38,753 bases of DNA. Origin: DASUHT01 sp038230835 (GTDB taxonomy: Bacteria; Actinomycetota; Thermoleophilia; Gaiellales; JAICJC01). Of this stretch, positions 1-8,088 are shown piece by piece (position 1 is the stretch's first letter; every line of letters starts with the position of its first letter). Position numbers and translations under genes: made by a program. The stretch is from the NCBI GenBank assembly GCA_038230835.1, contig JBBRMM010000028.1, positions 1 to 38,753 on the forward strand. Direction: 5' to 3'. The notes under the pieces are model-generated. The model was not told the DNA's origin. It ran no database searches and saw only the letters and a list, made by a program, of their open reading frames with translations.

Positions 1-73
1 GACGCTCGCAACGTCGCCCGCCCGCGGCGCCAACTCGGGGTCATGGTGGGCGCGATGCGCGAGGGACGCAGCC

Positions 74-102
74 TTGACTCGACCGCCTCGACCTGCAACG
101 AT
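74..102 (+). promoter_or_regulatory. Possible promoter of the DUF11-like gene
   Basis: TTGACT (74-79) and AACGAT (97-102) are separated by 17 nt and lie about 44 nt upstream of the ATG at 146. The -35 matches consensus in five of six bases, the -10 in three of six. Rest of positions 1-145: no gene seen. Confidence 0.3.
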
Positions 103-145
103 TGCCTGGTTTACAGGTTCTGGATGTCGTTGAGAGGGGCAGGCG

Positions 146-592
146 ATGCGGAGATGGATCACTCTCGTTGTGGCGCTTGCCACGCTGTGCGTACCGGCTG
201 TGGCGGGCGCGTCCACGCCGAAGGCCGACCTGTTGCTGATGCAGGCCGCCGACGCACGCTCCGCTTCCCCCGGTCAGATCGTCACCTTCACCAGCTATGC
301 CGTCGACAACGGCCCCTCCGCGAGCCAGCTCGACGCCGGTATCGTCGCCACCGTCGGTCTAACGGTCAAGCGCCAACGCTGCCAGAACGTCACCCCCGAC
401 ACGCCCTTTTGCGAGTTCGGCGTGCTCGCCCCCGGGATCACCCAACGGATGACGGTACGCACGCGCATCACCGGACAGATCGGCGATCGGGCAGCCCTGA
501 TCGTCTGCACCAGCTCAGAGGGCACCACCGTCGACCCCGACCCCAGCAACGACTGCGCTACCACGCGGGTGCAGATCGTCGCACCCTCGTAA
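146..592 (+). CDS. Small secreted DUF11-like protein
   Basis: The 148-residue product starts at an ATG preceded by GAGAGGGG. Residues 1-22 form a classical signal peptide (MRRW, then a hydrophobic core ending AGAS), so the protein is exported. The remainder is one beta-rich domain of about 120 residues with the pattern ADLLLMQAA..SPGQIVTFTSYAVDNGPS, which resembles DUF11/CARDB-type domains of cell-surface proteins. Three cysteines (CQN, FCEF, DCATT) and a fourth in IVCTSS could form disulfides outside the cell. No catalytic motif is visible. A stand-alone DUF11-type domain is unusual because they are normally repeated in long adhesins. The specific role is unknown; assignment rests on residue pattern only. 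Confidence 0.7.
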   Translation: MRRWITLVVALATLCVPAVAGASTPKADLLLMQAADARSASPGQIVTFTSYAVDNGPSASQLDAGIVATVGLTVKRQRCQNVTPDTPFCEFGVLAPGITQRMTVRTRITGQIGDRAALIVCTSSEGTTVDPDPSNDCATTRVQIVAPS

Positions 593-831
593 CCACAAGC
601 TGCCGACGAGGAGACGAACGGCCGGCGCCGCAACGCGTCGTCCGCAGCACCGCGGGGTTCGGAGTCGCGCCGACTGCGACCTCGGGAACCAAGAACGCAG
701 ACGCTAGCCGCGGAGCATGCGAGCGGCGACTCGCGCGATCTGGCGAGCGACCTGTTGGTCGGGTATGTTGTCGACGCTTCGTGTCGATCGTCTCGGCCTT
801 GTCAGGTCGGGCACCTATGGGGGAGGAGCCT

Positions 832-1956
832 ATGCGAGCGCGGATCGTGTGTTTGGGGAGCGTGGGACTTGCCGTGGCGGCGGTGTTGGGCGGCTCGGCG
901 GCTGCATCTGCGCAGTCCGCGGCGACGGCGACGGTGACGACGGTGGTGTCGGGGCTGGACAATCCTCGCGGCTTGGCGTTTGGCTCGGATGGCCGACTGT
1001 ACGTTGCCGAGGCCGGCCACGGTGGCCCGAACTGCGCGGGTGGTACCTGCGTTGGGATGACCAGTGCGGTAAGCATGATCAACATCGCCGCGGGTAGCCG
1101 TCAGCGGGTGGTCACCGGGCTTGTGTCTGTCGCGGGCTCGGACGGGACAGCCGCTACGGGGCTCGACGGCATATCGTTCGTGGGAGATGCGCTGTATGGC
1201 ATCGAGACCGCGTCCAGCGCGGTGGTGCCCCCGAGCGGGTGTCCGGCGTGGCTCCTCCAGGCGGCCAGAAACCAGCTCGGACGGCTAATCGTCGCCGACG
1301 ATGAGGGTCACTGGAAGGCGATCGCCAACGTTGGCCTTCACGACTACAACTGGAGCGCCATGCACAAGAACCTTGTGCCTGGCCAGTTCCCCGACGCCAA
1401 CCCCTACGGTGTTTTGGCGCTCCCTGAAACGCGATGGGTGGTCGATTCGGGCTCGAACACGCTTGACCGTGTGAGCCAGGGCGGGGAGGTCACGGTGGTG
1501 AAGTTCTTCCCCAACCCGCCGTCGTCCGACGCGGTGCCGACGTGTGTGGCTCGCGGCGGTGACGGCGCGCTCTACATCGGCGAGCTGACCGGGGGCGGAA
1601 ACGCACCGGGAGCGTCAGTCGTGTGGCGCTACGCGCCCTCGACGGGCACGCTCGCTCGGTGGGCGACCGGCCTGACCACGGTCACCGGGTGCGGCTTCGG
1701 CCGCGATGGACAGTTCTACGCGACCGAGTTCTCGTCGCTGGGACTCGACCACGCCGCTCCTGGCACCGGCCGGGTGGTGCGGGTGCCGGCGCATAGCAGC
1801 TCCCCGATCACCGTCGTCGGCGGCCTCAACTTCCCGGGTGGCTTCGCGGCGGGCCCAGACGGGTCGCTGTACGTCTCCAACTGGAGCATCCTTCCCGCTC
1901 ACGGCCCCGCCGGAGCACCGACCGGGTCGATCGTGCGCATCAGACTGAACTCGTAG
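832..1956 (+). CDS. ScyD/ScyE-like secreted beta-propeller protein
   Basis: The 374-residue product starts at the second of two in-frame ATGs because GGGAGGAG (820-827) sits 4 nt before it; the ATG at 817 would add five residues. Residues 1-29 are a signal peptide ending ASAQS. The mature part begins with VVSGLDNPRGLAFGSDG and RLYVAEAGHGG, the signature opening of the ScyD/ScyE family, and later blades carry GDGALYIGEL and PDGSLYVSNW. The fold should be a secreted six- or seven-bladed propeller. ScyD/ScyE were named from the cyanobacterial scytonemin cluster, but this family is widespread in actinobacteria with no proven activity, and no scytonemin genes are seen here. The 593-831 spacer holds a possible -10 (TATGTT, 764-769). 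The gene ends in front of a hairpin at 1969-2001. Confidence 0.85.
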   Translation: MRARIVCLGSVGLAVAAVLGGSAAASAQSAATATVTTVVSGLDNPRGLAFGSDGRLYVAEAGHGGPNCAGGTCVGMTSAVSMINIAAGSRQRVVTGLVSVAGSDGTAATGLDGISFVGDALYGIETASSAVVPPSGCPAWLLQAARNQLGRLIVADDEGHWKAIANVGLHDYNWSAMHKNLVPGQFPDANPYGVLALPETRWVVDSGSNTLDRVSQGGEVTVVKFFPNPPSSDAVPTCVARGGDGALYIGELTGGGNAPGASVVWRYAPSTGTLARWATGLTTVTGCGFGRDGQFYATEFSSLGLDHAAPGTGRVVRVPAHSSSPITVVGGLNFPGGFAAGPDGSLYVSNWSILPAHGPAGAPTGSIVRIRLNS

Positions 1957-1968
1957 AGCAAAGTCCAG

Positions 1969-2001
1969 GGCCGGGGCGGGCGCGATCGACCTGCCCCGGC
2001 C
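1969..2001. terminator. Bidirectional hairpin between convergent genes
   Basis: GGCCGGGGC (1969-1977) pairs perfectly with GCCCCGGCC (1993-2001) around a 15-nt loop. It lies between the stops of the ScyD-like gene (+) and the GST gene (-). There is no T-tract. Confidence 0.55.
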
Positions 2002-2007
2002 GACGAC

Positions 2008-2039
2008 GCCTACTCGGTGACGTGTCGGCCTACTCGGTG
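2008..2039. repeat. 12-bp direct repeat across the GST stop codon
   Basis: GCCTACTCGGTG occurs at 2008-2019 and again at 2028-2039, a 20-nt period. The second copy contains the GST stop codon (CTA at 2030-2032), the first duplicates it just downstream. It looks like a small tandem duplication. Confidence 0.6.
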
Positions 2040-2677
2040 GGGTAGGCCTCGATGCCCTGGCGGGCAAGCATGCGAGCGACGCTCGGTCGCTCTGACAGCC
2101 GTCGGTAGTGCTCGCCCAGCGCGGGCAATGTCCACGCCTTGCGGTCGAGGTGGCGACCCCAGCGGGTGAGCATGTGCAGGTAGAGGTCGGCGGCGCTGAA
2201 TCGTGCTCCGAGCAGGTACGGGTGTGATTCGAGCCGGCTCTCGATCCAGTCGAACATCGCGTCGAGCTGATGCTCGGTGCCGGTCACGACTGCCGTCCTG
2301 GCAGGCCAGTCGTTGCCCACGACGCGTTCGGGGTACAGCCGCCACATGAACGTCGCCTGGACCGTGTTCGTGAGGTAGATCAGCCAGCTGTATGCGTGCG
2401 AGCGATCGCCGCTGCCGAGTTCGGGCATGAGCCCGCTCGCGGGGAAGCGGTCGGCCAGATGAAGGACGATGGCGGCCGACTCGTACACGTTCACGTCACC
2501 GTCCACCATCGCCGGGACTCGCTGGTGGGGGCTGATCTCGCGATAGTTGGCCGGCTCGATCGTGTGACCGTCCTTGCGCACGACGCGCACGGCCTCGTAC
2601 GGGGCGCCGGTCTCCTCGAGTGCCGCCATTGCGGCCATCGCAGCGCTGCCCGGCAGGTAGAACATCGTGATCGGCAT
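2030..2677 (-). CDS. Glutathione S-transferase family protein
   Basis: The 215-residue product has the usual length of a cytosolic GST. Residues 1-80 form a thioredoxin-like domain that opens MPITMFYLPGSAAMAAMAAL; it has HQRVPAMVDGD with the cis-proline before the third strand and the glutathione-binding YESAAI (usually ESxAI). Residues 90-215 are the helical C-terminal domain with the conserved N-capping motif FSAADLYL. The family conjugates thiols to electrophiles; since most actinobacteria make mycothiol instead of glutathione, the real cofactor is uncertain. The start is an ATG with no ribosome binding site, but TAGACT lies exactly 6 nt upstream, which fits a leaderless transcript. It is divergent from the cyclase gene, with 56 nt between the starts. 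Confidence 0.9.
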   Translation of the reverse strand: MPITMFYLPGSAAMAAMAALEETGAPYEAVRVVRKDGHTIEPANYREISPHQRVPAMVDGDVNVYESAAIVLHLADRFPASGLMPELGSGDRSHAYSWLIYLTNTVQATFMWRLYPERVVGNDWPARTAVVTGTEHQLDAMFDWIESRLESHPYLLGARFSAADLYLHMLTRWGRHLDRKAWTLPALGEHYRRLSERPSVARMLARQGIEAYPTE

Positions 2678-2683
2678 CGCCGC

Positions 2684-2727
2684 AGTCTATGTGCGGTGCG
2701 GTCCGCTGGACGCCCGCCGCGTAGACT
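2684..2727. promoter_or_regulatory. Mirrored divergent -10 elements giving two leaderless mRNAs
   Basis: On the minus strand TAGACT (2689-2684) stands 6 nt before the GST ATG. On the plus strand TAGACT (2722-2727) stands 6 nt before the cyclase GTG. Both genes lack a Shine-Dalgarno sequence. Identical hexamers and spacings suggest that transcription starts at the first base of each start codon. The two -35 regions (about 2699-2704 and 2707-2712) would lie side by side on 32 nt of shared DNA and do not resemble TTGACA. Confidence 0.6.
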
Positions 2728-2733
2728 CGCAAG

Positions 2734-5680
2734 GTGGCTCGCGAGGTGCGCAAGACGGTAACGGTGGTGTTCTGCGACGTGGTCGGCTCGACCGAGCTCG
2801 GCGAGCGGTTCGATCCGGAAGTGCTGCAGGCAGCGATGTCGCGGTTCTACGCCGCAGTGCGGGGGCCGGTCGAGCGTCACGGCGGCACCGTCGAGAAGGT
2901 GATCGGCGACGCACTAGTCGCGGTGTTCGGGATCCCCGTGGTCCACGAGGACGACGCGCTGCGGGCGGTGCGGGCGGCGCTCGAGGCCCGCGACGCGGTC
3001 GCGGCGATGGGCGAGATCGAGGCCCGCATCGGCGTGAACACCGGTGACGTGCTGGCTCGCGACCCGACGCTCGGCGAGTCGCTGGTGGTAGGAGATGCCG
3101 TCAACGTGGCGGCGCGGCTGGAGCAGGCGGCGACGCCGGGCGAGGTGCTGGTCGGCGACGACACGTGGGCGCTGGTCAGGCACGCTGCCCGCGGCGAGCG
3201 TGTGGCGCCGATCGCTGCCAAGGGCAAACGGGAGCCCCTCGTGGCCTGGCGGCTGGATGCGGTTGACCCGGGAGCGGGTGGGCACCGCCGCCGACTCGAT
3301 CTGCCGATGGTCGGACGGCAGATCGAGCTCGACCTGCTGGGCTGGGCGCTGAAGCGCACCGACCAGATCCACAAGCCGCACCTGGTGACGGTGCTCGGAC
3401 AGCCCGGGATCGGCAAGTCGAGACTCGTCTCGGAGGTCCCCCGGCTCGGTGACGGGCTAACCGTGCTCACCGGGCACTGTCGAGCGACCGCCGGCGCGTC
3501 GTCGCTCGAGCCGCTGCTCGAGGCCGCCCGAGGGGCGGTCGCGGAGGAGGGTAGGGATGCTGCCCACGGCGTGGCCGGGCTGATGCCCGGCGATCCCGAC
3601 GCGCAGGCCGTCGCCGCATGCCTCGCCGGCGCCGCCGGCGCGCCCGACATCGCATGGGCGATGTCGCGCCTGATCGGGACGATGGCCAGCGTCCAGACCG
3701 TGGTGATGGTGCTCGAGGACGTGCACTGGGCCGACGATCTGCTGCTGGACGTGATCGAGCAGCTGCTCGGTCACGGCCGCAGGCGATCCCTGCTCGTGGT
3801 GTGCACTGCCCGGCCGGAGTTCGCCGAACGGCGGCCCGGGTCGGGAGCGGGCGCGAACACCGTATCGCTCGTCCTCGAGCGGCTCGACGACACGCAGACG
3901 CGGCGCCTCCTGACCCATGCCAGTCCGGCCCTGCCGGCCGATCAGAGCGAGCGCGTGATCGCAGCAGCCGAGGGCAACCCGCTGTTCGCCGAGCACCTGG
4001 CGGCTCTGGTTGGCGACCACGACCCGACCGCCGGGCTGCCGCGTTCCATCCAGGTGCTGCTGACAGCGCGGCTGGAGGCACTCCCCGAGCCGGAGCGCGA
4101 GGTGGTGAGCGTCGCCGCCGTGGCCGGACGGGACTTCCAGCTTGCCGCCGTGGAGGCGCTGGTGGGCAGGCCGATCGGCGCCGAGCTGGAGCGTCTCGAG
4201 CGGCGCGAGCTGATCGAGCCCACCGCCGCCGGCGGGCAGCAGTTCGGGCACGCGCTGCTGCAGGAGGCGGCGTATGCGCTGATCCCCAAAGCGCGGCGCA
4301 GCGAGCTGCACACCCGGCTCGCCCGCTGGCTGGACGTCGACGGAGCGGCCGACGCGGTCGTGGGCGACCACCTTGACCGTGCGTTCTCGCTGCGGGCCGA
4401 GCTCGGCCAGGTGGACGACGCGATCGCCCGGATCGGGGAGGAGGCCGGCATGCGCTTGGCGGCCGCCGGCCGCCAAGCGGACGCCATGGGCGATCCGCGC
4501 CGGGCGCGGGTGCTGCTCGAACGGGCGCTCAACCTGCTGCCTGACCAGAGCCCTGGGCAGGCGGCGGCGATGGTCGAGCTGGCGGCCGCAGGCTGGAATC
4601 TGCTGCCCAGCGGAGAGGTGGACAGGTTGTTGGGGGAAGGCGGCGATCTCGCCGCTCGGCTCGATCTGCGTGCCCTGGAGTTGCGCGCCCGGATCCTCAG
4701 GCTGGGCGTGATCTCGGAGGCACACCCCGATGCGCTGCCCGAACGCGAGGTGATCGCCGAGACGACCGCCGCGTTGCGTGAGCTCGATCCGCTTGACGAC
4801 CCGCGCGCCGTTGCGACCGCGCTGTCCACCCGGGCGGAGGCCGAGTGCTCGCTCGGTCAGGCTGCCGACGCGGTTGCTTCGGTGCGCCGCGCAATCGATC
4901 TGCTGCGAGCCGCGGACGAGGACACGGTGTGGCCGCTGGCCGTGCTGGTTTCGGCGCTCATCGAGTCGCCGATGCCCGTGTCGGGGGCCGGGGCCCTGCT
5001 CGACCAGTTGATGGACGAGCTCGGCGCTCGACCGACCGTCGGTTCGGAGCTGATTCAGGGCCAGGCCATGCTGGCGCTCCGAGGCCGAGGAGGCGTGGAG
5101 GCTGCTCGAGACCGTGCGCGGCATCGAACGCGATATCGGCCGCAACATGCCGTTGCGCTTCTCCACCAGACACGCGTTGATGCTGGTGATGGCGGGGCGG
5201 TTCCAGGACGCTCAGGTGGTGCTCTCGCCGAACGTCGCCGAGTTGGAGCGGCGAGGCGCGGGGCCGGAGACGGCCGTCGCCCGCGCGTGGTTGGGGCTCG
5301 CCCAGGTGCATTTGGGCAACCTCGATGCTGCGCACGCCGCCGGGATCGCGGCCCGCGACGCCGCGACGCGTTCTGGGTGGTACGAAGCGCTGACGCGAGC
5401 GCACCTCGTGCTGTCCGAGGTGCACATGGCGACGGGCGAGCCGGGGGGCGCGGTGGCGTCCGCTCGGGAGGCGGTGGCGATCGCCGGCACCGGTGACTGG
5501 GTGCTGATGGACGCTGACGCACGGCTGACGCTCGCTCGGGCGCTGGCCGCCGTGGGCGATCCCGACGCTGCGGCGCAGGCGCGGACGGCGATCGGCATGT
5601 ACGAGGCCAAGGAGTACCCGGCGGGCGCCGCACAGGCGCAGACCTTCCTGCATTCGCTCGACCTCACCGAGCGATCGTGA
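2734..5680 (+). CDS. Class III adenylate/guanylate cyclase-AAA ATPase-TPR regulator (frameshifted)
   Basis: The GTG start gives MAREVRKTVTVVFCDVVGST. Residues 5-175 are a class III cyclase domain with the metal-binding aspartates in FCDVVGST and IGDALVAVFG, a substrate lysine in VEKVIGD, and the Asn/Arg transition-state pair in GDAVNVAARL, so it looks catalytically competent. Residues about 195-450 are an AAA/STAND-type ATPase with Walker A GQPGIGKS (near residue 220) and Walker B VVMVLEDVHWAD (near 325). The rest is helical TPR-like sequence. Coding stays in frame 1 to about 5077 and resumes in the next frame at ALEAEEAWRLLETVRG through the stop at 5680. Removing one C at 5079-5080 (CTCC to CTC) restores a 981-residue protein. 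The family turns ATP or GTP into a cyclic nucleotide and is thought to sense signals through its ATPase/TPR half. The gene is convergent with the following pseudogene, 3 nt away. Confidence 0.88.
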
Positions 5681-5683
5681 ATC

Positions 5684-6393
5684 TCACGCCAGGGCGGCGT
5701 ATTCCGCCGCCTGCAGGTCGACATGTACCTGCGGCGGCTGGGGACTCTCGAACATGCGCTGCGTGAGCACGATCACGGTCAGGTCGTTCGTCGGGTCGAC
5801 GAGCCACGAGGTGCCCAGGCCGCCGTCCCAGCCGAAGGCGCCGGCGTGGGGCCTTCGGTGATGACGGACTGGCAGAATCCCCAGCTGCTGCCGTTCAGGA
5901 ACCCGCCGGCATGCTGTCTCTGCTCGGGTGTCAGTTAGTCGCGCGTCATCTCGGTCACGGCACCGCCGAGAGCACCGGCTGCCCGCTGCGCAGCAGCATG
6001 CCCGCGAAGGCCAGCAGGTCGTCGGCCGTCGAGATCAGTCCCGCCGCCCCGTCACCGTAGGCCGGCGGCCGGCTCCAGGCGCCGTCCGGCGCGTCCCACA
6101 CCCGCAGCCCGTCGGCGGTCGGGCTGGTAGGACGCGGCGCGCCGGTCGATGTCGGTTGTCCACAGCGCACTGTCGCGCATGCCAAGCGGATCGAAGATCC
6201 GCGTCCGCAGCACCTCGCCGAGCGGCACGCCGGCCGCGCGGGCGCCCACCGACAACGAGCCCCGCGTCTCGACGTGCACTTGATCGCCACGGGCGACGAG
6301 CGCCACCAACCCCGGCACCCGGTCGTCGCCGACATGGTCGGCCGCGACCGCGCCGAACCTCGCCAAGCCGTCGGCTGTCAGCAGGTCGGCCAT
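5684..6393 (-). pseudogene. Serine hydrolase (class C beta-lactamase family) remnant
   Basis: The reading starts at ATG 6393 (MADLLTADGLARFGAVAADH), typical of serine beta-lactamase/EstB-type hydrolases of 380-400 residues. After RGSLSVG it jumps at about 6240 straight to ARAAGVPLGEVLRTRIF, so some 150 residues are missing, including the SxxK nucleophile motif and the YxN/YxS region. Further damage: a frameshift near 6118 before ADGLRVWD, another near 5960 after GQPVLS, an in-frame TAA at 5937-5935 before LTPEQRQHAGGF, and a third frameshift near 5848 before GAFGWDGGLGTSW. The C-terminal end VDPTNDLTVIVLTQRMF is still readable. It cannot make an active enzyme. It follows the VOC gene on the same strand by 10 nt, so the pair was probably an operon. 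Confidence 0.85.
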
Positions 6394-6403
6394 CCGGCGA
6401 CCG

Positions 6404-7186
6404 CTACCGCTGGGGCGGGGTACGCAGCTTGAACTGGGCGCCCGCGGGGTCGGCCACCGTGGCCAGGCGGCCGTAGGGCGTGTCCTCGACCTCCCGCACG
6501 ACCGAGCCGCCGAGCGCTCTCGCGTTGGCGACCGCAGCGTCGGCGTCGTCGACCTGCCAGTAGATCGACCAGTGCGCGGGTGCACCCTCGGGCAGAAACG
6601 CCGAGGCGTCCATGATGCCCGCCAGCTCGCCGTCCCCGGACGGGTCGCGCATGACCGTGTAGCGGAACTCGTCGGTGTCGCTCACCGTGGAGGTGTCCCA
6701 GGCAAACGCCGAACGGTAGAACGCCACGGCGGTGGCGTACTCGCGCGTGTGCAGCTCGAACCAGCTCGGCGCGCCGTGCTCGCCCAGCACGGTGAATCCG
6801 GGGAACGTCCCCGGCTGCCAGGCACCCAGCTCGGCACCGGTGGGGTCGATCATCACCGCCTGGGTGCCGAGGTCGGCCACCGGCATGACGTCCGCGATCG
6901 CCCGCGCGCTTGCAGCCTCCGCCGCCTGGACGGTGCGCGCCATGTCGTCGGTGTCCAGGTAGATCTTCCAGGTGTTGTTCGCGCGCATGTCGCCCATGTC
7001 ACCCATCCCGCCCGCCGTGGGGACGCCTTCGCGGGTGAACATGAAGTAGCCGCCGAACTCCGGGCTCGGCTCAAGGGCCTCCCAGCCGAACAGCTCGCTG
7101 TAGAACCTGCGGCTGCCGTCCACGTCGGACGTCCAGAGATCGGCCCAGCACGGCGCGCCGGTCGGGTTGCTGTCACGTGTTGGCAT
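6404..7186 (-). CDS. Two-domain VOC family protein (glyoxalase/dioxygenase fold)
   Basis: The 260-residue product starts at an ATG with GAGAGGAG upstream. It has two tandem VOC domains: residues 10-125 (PCWADLWTSDVDGSRRFYSELFGW to MIDPTGAELGAWQPG) and 138-258 (PSWFELHTREYATAVAFYRSAFAW to VADPAGAQFKLRTP). Each has the usual beta-alpha-beta-beta-beta modules, with phrases such as DPTGAELGAWQ and DPAGAQFKL near the end. Such actinobacterial proteins are often annotated as hydroxylase or glyoxalase/bleomycin resistance proteins, but the substrate cannot be read from sequence. DMGDMG near residues 62-67 is a small internal repeat. It shares a strand with the serine hydrolase remnant just downstream. 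Confidence 0.88.
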   Translation of the reverse strand: MPTRDSNPTGAPCWADLWTSDVDGSRRFYSELFGWEALEPSPEFGGYFMFTREGVPTAGGMGDMGDMRANNTWKIYLDTDDMARTVQAAEAASARAIADVMPVADLGTQAVMIDPTGAELGAWQPGTFPGFTVLGEHGAPSWFELHTREYATAVAFYRSAFAWDTSTVSDTDEFRYTVMRDPSGDGELAGIMDASAFLPEGAPAHWSIYWQVDDADAAVANARALGGSVVREVEDTPYGRLATVADPAGAQFKLRTPPQR

Positions 7187-7408
7187 GGCTGCTCCTCTCG
7201 TCGACCCACATCAGTCATGTCTAAAGACGGGCGCCGCGCGCGAAACTCATCGGCCCGCTGACGATCCGTCTGGGTCATCGTCGCACAGGCCCGCGGATTT
7301 CCGCTCGATGCGTCCGTAATCTCCCGGCCGTCGGGATACCACGTATCGGGGGTGCGCCTCACCACCGGCACGATGGTGCGACCAGTGCGGGTGGGGGATG
7401 CTGGTGGG

Positions 7409-7669
7409 ATGTCGGCCGTCCATTCAGAGTTCCGCGAGCACGCGCTGGCGTCGCGCATCACGCAGGGCGTGTTGGAGCACGACGCGGTGCGCTCACATGG
7501 TGCCGTCGTGGCCGCGCTGCAGCTGTATCCGATCAGTCACGCGATTGCCGACGTGTTTGTCCCGGCGCTCAGGACGCTCGAGCAGCGAGCGGGCGCCGAT
7601 GCGCGGCAGGCCGGTGCCAGGATGATCCACGTCCACATCCGTCAGCTGATCGACGGCCAGGAGATCTAG
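7409..7669 (+). CDS. Small hypothetical protein
   Basis: The 86-residue product starts at ATG 7409 with a weak GGTGGG just upstream; the frame is open further upstream, so the start is not certain. It is mostly helical and soluble-looking (SEFREHALASRITQGVLEH, then VVAALQLYPISHAIADVF), with no signal peptide or known motif. The divergent region 7187-7408 separates it from the VOC gene. Its last 4 nt overlap the last 4 nt of the opposite-strand gene ending at 7666. I do not recognise a family. Codon composition is similar to neighbouring real genes, but it could be a chance frame. Confidence 0.45.
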   Translation: MSAVHSEFREHALASRITQGVLEHDAVRSHGAVVAALQLYPISHAIADVFVPALRTLEQRAGADARQAGARMIHVHIRQLIDGQEI

Positions 7670-7947
7670 TCCTCGTGCGCTCCACGGCCGGTTTCCGGGT
7701 GCTGCTCAGCGGCCGAGACGCTTGCGTACGCTTCTTTGACCGCGTCTGGGCCGTGTCGGAGCCGTAGTTCACGTTCAGACACGATCCGCACCTGATCGGC
7801 GAGCGACCCCGAGTCGTCGCGAGCCTGTGTGAAGGCGGCTCCGGCGTATGCGGCGGCCGATGCTCGTGAGGCGGCGGAAGCGACGGTCACCCAGCTGTCC
7901 GCGCCATGGTAGCGCAACTGCACGAAGTACACCAGCGTTGTTGCCAC
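7666..7947 (-). CDS. Small hypothetical protein
   Basis: I chose the GTG at 7947 because AAAGGGG lies 5 nt upstream; it gives a 93-residue product beginning MATTLVYFVQLRYHGAD. The frame extends further upstream, but that part is arginine/histidine-rich shadow-like sequence. The central part SAASRASAAAYAGAAFTQARDD is alanine-rich and probably helical; the C-terminus is charged and polar. No known domain is recognised. Its stop TAG (7668-7666) overlaps the opposite gene's stop TAG (7667-7669). The 7948-8088 spacer carries the GH5 promoter. Confidence 0.45.
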   Translation of the reverse strand: MATTLVYFVQLRYHGADSWVTVASAASRASAAAYAGAAFTQARDDSGSLADQVRIVSERELRLRHGPDAVKEAYASVSAAEQHPETGRGAHED

Positions 7948-8076
7948 GAGAACCCCTTTGCTCCATGCATCAAGTCGTACAAGCTCATGGTCGTCGGTAG
8001 TCCTCCTGTCCGCGTCCCTCGAACGGGGCAACTGACCAGTGCCCGGGGTCTGTCCGGGTCGGCTCGCCGATGCGGC

Positions 8077-8082
8077 TATCCT
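8077..8082 (+). promoter_or_regulatory. -10 element of a leaderless GH5 transcript
   Basis: TATCCT lies exactly 6 nt before the GTG start at 8089, and there is no Shine-Dalgarno sequence. This is the same geometry as the GST and cyclase starts near 2700. Confidence 0.45.
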
Positions 8083-8088
8083 GCCCGC

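Noticed and set aside
43..831. Long open frame upstream of the ScyD-like start
   Set aside because: The upstream part is arginine-rich, low-complexity and overlaps the DUF11-like gene in another frame; signal peptide and ribosome binding site place the start at 832.
3457..5166. Long minus-strand frames opposite the cyclase gene
   Set aside because: They are antisense shadows of a high-GC gene; their translations are rich in Gln, Arg and Ala and lack any domain.
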